64,000 nt of DNA, from the NCBI GenBank assembly GCA_013187285.1, contig JABMIG010000032.1:496001-560000 (forward strand), given 5' to 3'. Position 1 is the stretch's first letter; each line of letters starts with the position of its first letter. A program made the position numbers and the translations under genes. The notes below the pieces were generated by a model. It was not told the DNA's origin and did not search any database. It worked only from the letters and a program-made list of their open reading frames with translations. Origin of the DNA: Cyclotella cryptica. Taxonomy: Eukaryota > Bacillariophyta > Thalassiosirophyceae > Thalassiosirales > Thalassiosiraceae. Shown one piece after another: positions 34,813 through 46,293 of this stretch.

Positions 34813-35472
34813 TCATGTTCCCTTCTGCCAACCATAAATACATCGGAAAAAACAAATGTGCTGGGCAACAAATCTCATTGCTCATGCAATCTGTCTTTCC
34901 CAGCGCCACCATCCTAACTACCACAGCTAGAGCTGTCCATTTCTGCATCAAACTCTTCAAACTCTATCAATTTACTGGCTGATTTTTGAATTTTATTCAC
35001 CTGTCACCTGACATGACAGCATAAAAAGACTACTGAGGGGCGCCCAGGACAAACAAAAATGAACAGTAATGAATGCCCCTTTGAGTCGAGGATGTAGGTA
35101 AAAAAATGAGGGAATAGACACTATAAGAAAAATCTTACAGTCAATAAATTTCCATCTTTCCCCCTCCCGGTCATGACGGCCATCATGTAACAAACATTAC
35201 ATGGTAGAAATGGTGCTATTTCTCAAGAAATAACGCAAATCGGACCAAACCAAGCGGGTGGATTGTTGTGGGTGATGTGGCGGTGAGGGCGATGAAGTCA
35301 GGCCTGGTGTTGCAGTGGTATTTGCTGAGATCGAGGTCATGCGGTGGCTGCGGAGGAAATCGTTATGGTGGTAAAGTATTGTGACGCGATTTTATTTTTT
35401 GGCCTCCGTAGAAACTGGTATATTAGTGTACGTGGCACAATGTAACACGACAGTACTACTGTTAAACTGGTA

Positions 35473-38400
35473 CCTCTTTTTTATGTATACAAACTGCTCG
35501 TAGCCACTACAAGATTTTCTGCAGCATTAAGGAAAAAAGAAAAATCATCCTCAGAATCACCATGTGGTATGGATAATCATGCCTGAGAACGTTTTTGATT
35601 GTGTGTCATTTGTTAAAACAGAGGATCCATAACCTCAAGAATAAAAAGGAAGTATTGCTTCTCTCATAGAAACCTCTCTATGACATTTACACAATAGAAC
35701 TTAGAGACAACTGTGATCATGTTGGTATGTCATGTCTGTTGGGCACAAATGCATGGAAGAGTTGGACAATATCCAATCACCCCTATCGACCATTAATGTC
35801 TTTATCAATATATCCTTCTCCGGTAATCATCTACATTCATCTTGGAATGACCTATTTTCAACAATGAAAAAGAATCTCACCAAAAGAGGAGAAGAGAAAA
35901 ACTTGATCCATTTCTGAAACAAATGAGATATTAGAAAATCTTGAAATTGTTTACTTAATCTCAGGGTCTGAGGGAAGGTGCATTATTTTGGATGGAAGTG
36001 AAAAATAGCAACCTACTTAGCAACAGTACCAATGCAATGGTTGCTCTTGTTTGTTGTAGCAAAATATATTTGACCATCAAAAATGATGTCTATTATATTT
36101 ACCAAAAAGTTACTAACTATAATCAACATGCTCAGCAAGAGAAAGAGGTTTTGCATTCTGCATTAACAGTTGTATTATCACTGCAATTACATGAGATACA
36201 GCAGAGTGCTTCCAAGTACAGTGGCACATCTTCTGCTTTAGTATTTTTGATTGCTTTGGCCTCATGTTCAAAGTTTCCTGCCTCAGATAAATAAGTGTCA
36301 TAAATATTTGTCCCTCCTATGATTCCTCAACAAAAGCAGGAAAGTTGTGCTTGAGCAAAGTTTCCACAACATTCACATCATCTTCTTCAACATGTCCGTC
36401 AAAATGATTCCAAGTGTGATTTGTGTGCTTGTCAAAAAACGTAAACGTCACTGTTAAGTCTTGGGGAATACAGACCAGAAATCCAATAAATTGCACCAAC
36501 TCCATACTGAAGTCATGTATTGTTCATTTTTAGAGTATAATGTATGACATATGCCCCAAGAAGGACATAATAAAATTTAACCCGTCAACACTCATGGTGC
36601 AGTAGTTCTATAAATAACACCATGGTTGTCATCTGCACAAAATTTCATACTATTTTAGGCAGCATCTCATCAAGGAATGAGTCTCTGTCACATTGAGGTG
36701 AACCACGAGCACTGAGAGTGGTTCAGTGTGATGTGAAGGAGAGAGTCCCCCTTTGATGGCATGCTACCTAAAATTGTAAGAACACAAGTACAGATGACAA
36801 CAGTGGTATTGTGTATGTAAGATTATTTTCTGTCATTGAAATAGACGTATAGCCCTAACACATGAACTCTTGATGACAAGCAGTTACTGACTTTTAGGAA
36901 TTTTAAAGGGAACATTTCAGTTGGCTTTGAAACATAATATTCCTATGAAGACTTTTTGCTCTGTTGCTATTTTTGTTTGCTGGACCCATTGTAGTGCTCC
37001 ACTTTGCAATTGCATAAAAGGAAGGGGTGTTTTGTGTTATATAGGAGGAGAGGAGAGCTTAGCTCCATGTGCTATTTATGCTTGTAGTTGTAGTGTTACT
37101 GAAATATGGGGAAAGTTGTGGTATCACTTGCAGTCTCATGTTATTTAGGCAGAGATGAGAGAAGCTTTATCTTCATATGCTATTTGTGCTTGTAGTTGTA
37201 GTGTCATTGAAATATGGGGAATTTTGTGGTGTCACTTGTAGTGCTTAACTTTATAATTGTGTATAATGAAGGGGGGTTTGTAATATTGAGGCCGAAAGGA
37301 CAGCTTAGCTTTATGTCCTATTTGTGCTTGTAACATTATTGACATGTGGAGAATTTTGTGCAATCGCTATACAATAGTGAACCCCAAGGGTGAAACTATG
37401 ATAACTAACAATTTTAGGCTAATGATAATTATGATTCATTCAAAATTCCATATTTCTTTTCTGTTGTTTTTTTTATCAAAAATTATATCCTTCAGATATG
37501 AGACTTGCTACACACTCATCTTCTTTTAGTGTCACCAGAGAAAAATCTTTGCAAATATTTTATTTCCCAATCACACCATGATCTCCCTTCAATTTTTGTA
37601 GTGAACATTTTTCCTCAGCACATTGATGGTCTTAACATACCAATTATTTTTCATGTATTGGAGAGAATGAGTTGCTAATAGAATAATAGTGGCAGATTTT
37701 CTTCAGTTCACACTCTTAATGAAAATCATTCAGTAGATAGTCACATCATGGTTGGGACTTGTGGCTGATTGTATCATATTCAGCTTTTGTAAAATGTAAG
37801 AGTTATTTTTCATATACTGATGACAATTCATCATATGAAAGAAAGGCAGAATGTGAATGTGTATCAGCACATGGATTACTTGAATGACTTGATGTGAGTA
37901 CAAAAACAGGGGCAGATTGGCAGGAAGATTAAAATCCTTAATCCTTATGGTTAAGTCAAAATTGATGGCAAATTAATTAAAGATTTTTCTCTCATCACCA
38001 AGAATGACAAAATATGTTTGACAAAGGAGGGGTTGGTACCAAACAGAGAAGAGTTAGTTTTCTGTAAAATGTCCTTGCCACTTAGATGGACCACGAGGCT
38101 TGCCCCTGTTTATTGGACAACACCCTTCACCTAGATCCAAATCATAATGAAAATGGGACTTAAAGCGTAACAGTGCTAAATGTAGCAAGTACCAATAGAC
38201 ACGCTACATGATTCTCAAAACTTGGAATACACATGCTAGTCTTGATCAGAACCTTCTTTTTTGTAATTTACTCAATTCTCTGAGGTCTGATCTAGTGACT
38301 GTACTAGTGACTGACTCAGAATGACTGGATTGGGTACACAAACATGTAGTCTTTGACTCTTGTCCTATCTGAACATTTGATACTGGTTTGCAAGCAATGT

Positions 38401-38893
38401 GTCAAAAGTATTTCATCATTTAACACAAAAGAAACTTGAATTGCCAAGAACTTCTCAATTATCAAGAGTTCAAAGTGCATACTAGTGATTGGAATTGTGG
38501 TGGGTCCAGATTGGGTACAGGGTAACATGTTTTAAAGTCATAATCTGACTGCACACTTGATCCTAATTCAATTCAAAATATATGCTATGCTATGACACAA
38601 AAAGTGGATAGATGATGTATCAATGTACATCTCCATGCTTGTTGTGTTGCAGATAATTTGGATTCTCTCTGGATGGAGACAGCAATTGCTGGGCATATGA
38701 ATCCTGATTCTGTGACAGGTTTAACTGACAATAATCACCATCTAACCAGTCAACACATTTACTCCCATCTTAATCATTCTACTTGAATATCATTTCAAAT
38801 TTGAATCCACCCAGTTCTTGATTGATCTCAGACATAACAGTGAAAATATTTGTACATTCTCAAACAAAACCTACCTAAGGATAAAATTGTCCA
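35473..38893. repeat. Gene-free AT-rich stretch with three degenerate repeats of about 120 bp
   Basis: At about 36980-37370, three imperfect copies contain GTGCTATTT(A/G)TGCTTGTAGTTG, TGAAATATGGGGAA and TTTGTG(G)T(A/G)TCACTTG, preceded by GAGCTTAGCTCCATG-like words. The third copy has lost its middle. The remainder (35473-36980 and 37370-38893) shows no domain-bearing ORF on either strand. Confidence 0.5.
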
Positions 38894-39548
38894 AGAGGCT
38901 GCCCACATGCAGAAAAATTAGCATCATGCTTTCATACTTTTGTACCTTTTTTAAGGATCATGACCCAATAGAGGGTACAACATTATTTTTGGCGTGCAAG
39001 CTCTGGTCAGAAAAAAACATCGTACCTGACCAGAGGTTAAACATCATACCCTACCTTTTTAGTATCAGATCCAACATATGTACATCTTCGTCAGTGGCGC
39101 GTGCAAATCATGAGAATCTTGCTTTTGTCTGTTCCCCACAATGTTGAATCCCGCTCTCACTCCTAACTTTTGCTCTCATCTTCTCCTCCCTTCCGCACGA
39201 TCCTTATTATTAGTCCTCTTGACGCTCTCAACAATCGTGAAGAGGTACAGTAAAATACCTGATGATGACATGGGAAAATCTCGTTGATGATTGCAACAGC
39301 TTCCGACACTTGTGAACTCAAATGACAAATGAGGTGTGGCGAGCATAATACAAAATTGCCTTGATGGCAACTGAATTAGGAAATTCTGAGAATTGTTCTT
39401 TGTAATTTCACAGAAACTTAGGTATGACACTATGATCCAAATGTTCTGCCTGCGAAAGAGGGTGCATACTTTGCCTGTCTGGCGACCATTTTAAGGGTAC
39501 GAAAGTATGAAAGTACGTTTATAATTTTTCTGCCTGTGGACAGCCTCT
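38894..39548. mobile_element. 655-bp element with 53-bp inverted ends
   Basis: Inverted repeats at 38894-38946 and 39496-39548, roughly 80-85% identical. They begin AGAGGCTG(C/T)CCACA(T/G)GCAG, then AAAAATTA, and end CTTTCATACTTT(T/C)GTACC. The interior has no ORF of note. No clear target duplication is visible, so the boundaries may be off by a few bases. Reads as a MITE or foldback-type element. Confidence 0.65.
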
Positions 39549-41094
39549 AAACTTAAATTTGAGCCAGATGCCAGTTACTATGACAGAAAATATTGAATTT
39601 TGGGCTAGTTGTTATAAATCAAACCATATCAACTTGCATCAGGATAAACATTCATCAGAACATAGATGTGAGTGTTTTGACAAACGGAGCAATGAACTAC
39701 CCTGACTGATTTCATATATTTTCTGCTATGATTCTCATCACCCTGCAGTTATTACTTTGCCGTTTGATCCTGATCTTATGTCAAGAATTCATCTTTGATT
39801 ATAAAGTCTCGAAAACAACCCACAATAAGTGGCCAAACCTGCCAAGCCTCTGCCATTGTGCTATTCATTGTTTTTCTTGAATACATTGAAGAATGGTGGA
39901 TACTACACAGTTTCATCAACAAATACTAAACATGTTTTTGCACTACTATTGTGTTTTCACTTTGCATCCAGATGCCCAAGGTATCTATGAGAATAGTATC
40001 ACTTTGCTTAGTGCTCTGTGTGGCATATAATGCAACATCAACACTGCTACTTACTCTTCTTTTCTATCTGAAACCTAATGCAAATCAAAAGTGCAATGTG
40101 ACAGTGCAACATTGTAACCTACAATTCCAAAGTCTTGCAGTCTCTTTCCGGAATGTCACGATTCTGTGCATTATACCAGGTTGCCTAACAAACCAACAAT
40201 CCCGTCAACCCACTTTTTCTAAACTATTTTTTCATTTATCTTATCACTGATGGATATAATATGTTGTTTAGGCATACAACTAAGAATTCATTGAAATTTC
40301 TACTACTTATGATGTGTCTATGGCACTCTCTCGCCATAATATGTTGAGATTGCCAAGCACATGTTGTGTTGAGGTATGTGTGTGACATAATCATATCTTG
40401 CATGCATTTATATGGGTGCAATGATAATGCTAACCATATAGCTGACAAATGCATGCAGTCCATGGACTCCCTCATTCATTGGTACTGCCGCCAACACACA
40501 AAGATGCAGAGGAGACAATCCATACCATAGTGTGAAGGTAATATTTAAGCTCAAATATCCCCTGTTGCGAAGAATCTTGCAGTGGCTTCGGTCAATTTTG
40601 AGAAAGAAATTGATAATTATTTATTATTCATTTGTTTTGCTGTTGATTGCTTCTGCCACCTCTGCTTTGAAACAAAGTGCTGAGAGGTGAACAGCCAACT
40701 ACATACTTTAACACAATTGTGCATAGACATAGTGAAATGATGTGGCGAAATTATTGCACTGATTAAAATCTAAGTAGAAACATAACGTGTTCTGTGTGAG
40801 ATGGTAAAACAATTGAACCAACTCTACGGGTGGTTGAGATACATGTTAACAAAGTTTCGTACGAGGATTATTTACGACAGTTACATCATGCAAACAACAC
40901 CTCTTGTGTGGCGTTTACGAGCTAAACAAGTGCTTCACCTGAGCCGCAACTGTCTCCTGATAATATGATAAGACTTGTAGTTACTACTAAGGATATTTTG
41001 AACGCGAACTTAATATAGCTCAAAACTACACATGACCGAGACCGACCAAGTGTTCATCTTTTGCATGTCTCAAAGAAAAATGAATCAGTTCTCA
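39549..41094. other. Gene-free stretch downstream of the carbamate kinase gene
   Basis: Short overlapping ORFs on both strands (for example 39951-40250 plus and 40475-40236 minus) without recognisable motifs. The last few hundred bases before 41095 should hold the 3' UTR of the minus-strand carbamate kinase gene. Confidence 0.35.
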
Positions 41095-42651
41095 TCAACC
41101 TGACTTGTGCGGTTCTTTCGACTGCTTCGATGGACCCGATGACGCTGAACTCTTCTTTTCCCTCCAAACCACTCCCTCTTCTACATCCTCTCTCACCACT
41201 GTTCCCTCCTCATTATTAAATATCTTAGCAGCATCCTTCAAATCTCCAATGGCGGCCCAAACTCCCTTTTTCTTTGAATTACTTACGAAATCAATTGCCG
41301 CTTGAATCTTAGGCCCCATACTTCCCGGAAAGTTTTTACCCGCCTTCGTCCCAAGTAAATATTCTGGAGAAGCACGTTTCATCTCTCTGGCATCGGGCTT
41401 TCCATAATTTTGCCATATCCCACCTCCATCAGTTAAAATAATGAATCCATCGGCTTCCAATTCGGTGGCTAGTTTCGCACCACAGGCATCCTTGTCAATG
41501 ACGGCTTCAACTCCAATGAGTGTTCGGGGGTTGGAAGGGACTCGTTGTACTGGTATGCCTCCTCCACCGCAGGCTATGGGGAGTGTTTGGGGACAGTGTT
41601 CAAGGAGTGTTTTGATGGCGTCTACTTGAAGAATTCTTCGGATGGTATTATGAGTTGTGTGGGATGTCGTCATAGATTAGTTCCAAAGTTGAAAATGAAA
41701 AGAAAGCGCAGCATTCACGTAAAGCGTAATGAAATATTTCGCGTCTAATGGATGGCAATAATGGAAACAACTTCATACGAACCCAACACACAAGAAACTC
41801 AAAACATGCAATTGTCTCTCAGTTTACGACACAGAAAATACTCCTGACGACAAAATCATATGAAAAACTCACTCCATTGGTGGAGGACTTGGCACGACCC
41901 TCCTAAAGTACTATATTTGACAACGATTAAAAGCGAGGTTATGATAATGATACGATGAACAGAATATCAAGTTTTCTCTGACATGAAACAACACACTGTG
42001 TAGAAAACACAAATATGCCCATAATACAAAATGAAATGTTTGCTCACCTCTCCATCCGGCTTCATAACCCATCCCAAGCTCTGACTCAAAGCCGTAGCCT
42101 CTTTGGCTCCATAAATCGGGCCAACAAATTTGGTGGGGTCCTTAAAAGCCTCATGCTGTCCGTCAACGACCACTTGGCACAACAACGGGGTAGAGGGACA
42201 ACCTGCCGAGGAGAGTGCTTGTGCCAGGACGTATCCGATTTGACCCATGGACTCGGCGCCTAGGACGTCAAAGCTAGACAGAAAAGGCGAGTGTTATGTT
42301 GTTTAATCAGATGACAACGAGAACCAGTCATGCAATCAATCCATTGTGCACTGAAACAAGGTCTTACGTGGCAGCACTACGCTCCAGAGCCAACTCGCCC
42401 ACCTGCGGTCCGTTCCCGTGGGTCAACACCACCTCATGCTCCTTCGCCAACGCCGCAATGGTGGGGGCCATGTCCGCCGCGGCCTTGAGCATGTTTTCGA
42501 TGGTCAACCGCTCGCCGCGGCGCTGGAGGGCGTTGCCTCCTACGGCGATGACGATGCGGGAGGAGAGCGGGGTGGTTCCTGCGGTGAAGTGGCGCGATAG
42601 GTGTCTTGTGGCGGGGTTGAGGAGGGATCGTGCTTTGGAGAAGAGCAGCAT
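41095..42651 (-). CDS. Carbamate kinase, four exons, probable mitochondrial presequence
   Basis: Exons 42651-42368, 42273-42048, 41910-41873 (only 38 bp) and 41635-41095, all GT-AG (introns 94, 137 and 237 bp), join to 362 residues. It interconverts carbamoyl phosphate + ADP and carbamate + ATP. Key family motifs are present: AVGGNAL (36-42), THGNGPQVG (77-85), LGAES (99-103), RRVVPSPPPME across exons 3-4, CGGGGIPV (205-212) and AVIDKDACGAKLA. Residues 1-30 are Arg/Ser/Leu-rich without acidic residues, as in a mitochondrial targeting peptide. The C-terminal 50 residues (EEGTVV...KEPHKSG) extend past the usual bacterial end. Carbamate kinase is mainly bacterial; its presence in diatoms, next to a mitochondrial urea cycle, is known. 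Divergent from the TPR gene 631 bp away. Confidence 0.93.
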
Positions 42652-43282
42652 GGTGATGATGGTTGTCGCTGTTGATCAAGTGCACAGATGCTAGTGGATC
42701 CGTTTGTTTGTTGGAGCTATTAATTGGCTTCTTTTTGTGTGAGTGTGAAGGTTGATGGATGGCCGGTGGCGGTGCACCACTGACACGCTACAGCATAAAA
42801 TATAAAGAATCGATCTTTGCGTTTGTTGGATGATCGGCTCGAGTGATTTCTTTTAGATACATACGTAGGAACAAATATGAAAGATTTGAAAATGCAAAAA
42901 ATGGCGCGTTTTATGACATGTCACACACAAGAAAATGATGTGGACAAGCGACAAGTATATACGTAGGACTCAGTAAACGAGGCATCGCCCAAGTTTTCAC
43001 TGCGTCCAATCTCATCTAGGTGCGCGTCCATTCTCAATTCTCAGGCCTCTCTTGAGACAGTACAAAACAATACAATACCATACAATACATACAATACTTA
43101 CATACAACCAAGCCCCATGCCACACGGAAATCGTAGAAATGTTCGTTTCAGATGGTGTATGTGCATCTCGAGTGAGCTTTCCGGTCTACTCTATCATTAC
43201 CTGCACCACCTCGTGTGCTGATGAGCTCCCCCCCTGGTGATTTCCAATCGACTGTCATCAAATCACCAGCAACTAACTCAAG
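42652..43282. promoter_or_regulatory. Divergent promoter spacer between carbamate kinase and the TPR gene
   Basis: 631 bp separate the two start codons, so both promoters lie here. It includes an ATAC-rich simple repeat (CAATACAATACCATACAATA and neighbours, 43065-43105). There is no obvious TATA box at a fixed distance from either ATG. Shared regulation of the two genes is possible but not shown. Confidence 0.45.
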
Positions 43283-46200
43283 ATGACGAGTTCTTACGAG
43301 CCGCCGCTGTTTTTATTCGATGGCGAACCAGACGCCACTAGCAACAGCAACGGAGCCGGGGCATCCGACATACCCAGCGAGACCCAACTGACCCTCCTGT
43401 GTCTGGACTATCTGCGCGATCTGCGACGAGCCTACTCCGCCAAGGAACTGTGGGAGGCCGAAGGTCTCGATGCCGATTATTTGTCGCTGGCCGTCTGGGC
43501 GCTGAGCCGCGTTTTCGTCAGGCCAAAGAAGCTCAATTTCGAAAAGAGCAAAATTTGCACGCTGAAGGAAGAGGAGAAGAGCGAGGAGGCTTTGGTGCTC
43601 TGTTCGGGTGGGCTGGGCGACGAACAGAGTGTGGGAAACGACGCTTGGTATCGACAGCTGTCTTGGGATGAATCGGCTGCGTCCACTGAAAGTTTGTACA
43701 GAGATTCCTGGAACACGCGGCAGGAGATCAAAAATATCAGGGACGAAATCAATCAAGGCTTTTACCTTACTGGCAATATCGTCATTCCCACCATGGACGA
43801 GATCACGAGCGAGATTTTATTGCGTCTTCCCAACAAGGGGAACGCCCAGAAACAAGCGGCGTCTTCGTATGAATACAACGATGCTCACTCGTCCAACGCC
43901 CATAGGTTTTACATGCTCAACGGTCTCGCATCCGGAGGAGGCGGGAGTGCCAACGACGAAAAAATTGCAGCCTTGACCACACCCAGCAATGCACGGCAAC
44001 GATCTCCTCGTAATAACATCGTCCAACCGTCCTTGGCATGGCACGGTGGTCCGTTGACCTTCGGAGAAATCGCATCGGCAGGGCTCTCGGCTTTGGGAGC
44101 TAGAGCGCGAATCGAGGCCGAGAGGGAAATGGTATTGCATAACCCCTTGTTTGAACAGTTTGTTAGGGCAGTTAGTTCCAAGGGATTCTTTAGTGATAAG
44201 AAGAAGGAGGAGAAGAGTTCTGGTAGCGCTGGTAGTAGCGGAGGTGGTCACTCAAAGAAGAATGATGCTGCAGTGGAGTTGTCTTTGGAAGAAGAAAAGA
44301 AACGGGCACGTTTAATTTATGAGGAGAAATATCGCAAGGTGGTCAACAAGTTTCGGTCAAAATTAGCTGCTAAAGCGGAGGTCACGTGGTTTCAGCAGCA
44401 ATCACAGCATCAAACCGTGCCCCAGTCTCATCAGGCATATTCCACGGGATACGCACCACAATCTCCGAGCATTATGCATTCTTCTCCCAACATGCACTAT
44501 CATTCTCCTTCAAAACATGCATCCGATTCATCCACTGTGGCTGATCGTCAAAGGAGAAGAAGAGAGGGGAGGATTGAGCGTGCAAGGACTGGGAGGAGTG
44601 ATGGGTATGCCTTGAATCAGGAGAAGTCGCGAATGGTTCAGCATCAACAGATGCAGGAGCGCATGACTTCAAACATACAGCAACAGCAGCAAATGCAGAT
44701 GCAACAGCCGATGCAAAGGCAGCATCAGGAAGAGCGCATGGAGACAGGGCAATATCAACCGGTGCATAATGCTCAACCTCAATGGCAGAGCCCACAGCGG
44801 CCACCCACACCACAGCAGCAACTACAACAGCCGATACATCATTATCAACTACAGCAGCAGCAACAACAACAGCAACTAAAGCAAAAGAGTCAACAACAGC
44901 CAAAACAAGCAGCTCGTGCTCAACTAGGACAGTGGCTAGACTCCACAAAATCAAGCCCCAGTAGCACGCAGTTCAACTTTGAACAACATCAGTCGCCCTT
45001 TGGACAACGTCAAACACCTCCGCGTCCTACACGGACGCAATCACCTCCCATCCAACAACATTATGTCACTCCGAAGTCGACAACTGTTCGGTTTCCAACG
45101 CATTCACGCGAACAGGATAATCAGCATGATATGGAACCAGATAAGAACGTAGATGAGGAAGAAGAATTATTGAATCAGCATGAAGCGGAACATCTGAATG
45201 CAGAGGGCAATCAGCTTATGCAGCAGAAGCAGTTTCAGTTAGGTGAGTTGGACCATTATGTATCTGAGGTTTTGATGTTTTGATATTCAGTAAATCACGC
45301 ATCCGATGTTTGTCCAAAAACACTCACATTAATATAATCCCATATCATGTTTCTATGTTCCTAGCACTGGAATCATACACTGCTGCCGTTGAACTATCTC
45401 CCAGTGGTCCCAACTCCCACATCTACTATTCCAATCGATCCGCAGCCTACCTCTCACTCAACAATCACGTTGAAAGCATCCATGACAGCAAGCGCTCGTT
45501 GGAATTGTGTCCAGAATACGCCAAGGCTCACTCCAGACTAGGACTGGCATACTTTGTTTCCGGTCGGTACGAGGAGGCTGTAGAGGCATACGAGGTGGCT
45601 TTGGAGTATGAACCGGAGAATGAATGGAATAGGAGTCATTACGAAAAGGCGTTGAAGAAGTTGGGCGGGAAGCAAAAGAGTAAATCAGGAGAAGAAACAC
45701 CGTTTGATGAAGAGATGGTTCATAGGAACAATGCTCGGAGTTATCATGGTGAAGAAGATTATGGAGGCTCCGCCACACATCCATCGGAATTCGTCCAAAC
45801 TCACCAAGCAGATCAATACAAAGATGCAGGGAATGCATACATGTCCAACAAGGAGTACGAAAAGGCAGTCGAACAATACTCGCATGCTATCGCTGTTTCG
45901 CCATCGGGATCCAACTCTCACGTATACTACTCCAATCGTGCGGCGGCATATTGCTACCTTGGACAGTACGATGCAGCTGCGGATGATTGCATGATGAGTA
46001 TAGAACTCAATCCCATGTATGAAAAGGCGCATGCGCGATTGGGCCTAAGCCGTTTCTTTTTAGAAGATTACCATGGTGCCATTGAAGCTTATGAACATGC
46101 TTTGCAATTGGAGCCATCCAACGCTGCAAGTAAGAGTTATTTGGGTAAGGCAAAGAAGAGGCTGGCAGAGCAGATGGAGAGGGAGAAGGATAGTAATGGT

Positions 46201-46293
46201 CGTGATTTTATGGATCAGCATGAAGAGTTACAGAGGACTATGCAGGAGCAAATGATGTTACGACAGCAGGAATATGATCAAGGATGGAATTGA
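43283..46293 (+). CDS. PolyQ protein with two SGT-like TPR modules, two exons
   Basis: Exons 43283-45242 and 45365-46293 (intron 122 bp, GTGAGT...CTAG) give 962 residues. Residues 1-400: unrecognised, partly charged region. Residues about 440-600: Gln/Pro/Ser-rich, with several CAG/CAA runs. Residues 637-755 and 804-920: two copies of a three-TPR module resembling that of SGT-type co-chaperones (GN..., YYSNR.AAY..., KAH.RLGL). Module 2 keeps all five carboxylate-clamp positions (K, N, N, K, R) used to hold EEVD tails of Hsp70/Hsp90; module 1 has Asn at the first. The intron cuts within the first TPR. Likely cytosolic chaperone adaptor; the N-terminal role is unknown. Antisense ORFs over the polyQ part are shadows. 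Confidence 0.85.

Larger units (their letters stand above)
28073..35472 (-). mobile_element. TIR-family element split by a nested copia retrotransposon
   Basis: 28073-28668 and 34813-35470 together correspond, inverted, to the complete element at 13778-15063. The right terminus keeps the 20-bp TIR (35451-35470) followed by TA. The left terminus is altered or lost, but GACGCACCCCATTTTGTAAC matches the sequence next to the TIR of the complete copy. The two halves meet at the point occupied by the copia element, with TCATG duplicated on each side (28664-28668 and 34813-34817). The complete copy shows the uninterrupted site near 14427. Confidence 0.88.

Noticed and set aside
44472-44954. 160-residue minus-strand ORF (Ala/Val-rich)
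   Set aside because: Antisense shadow of the CAG/CAA-rich polyQ tract of the TPR gene.
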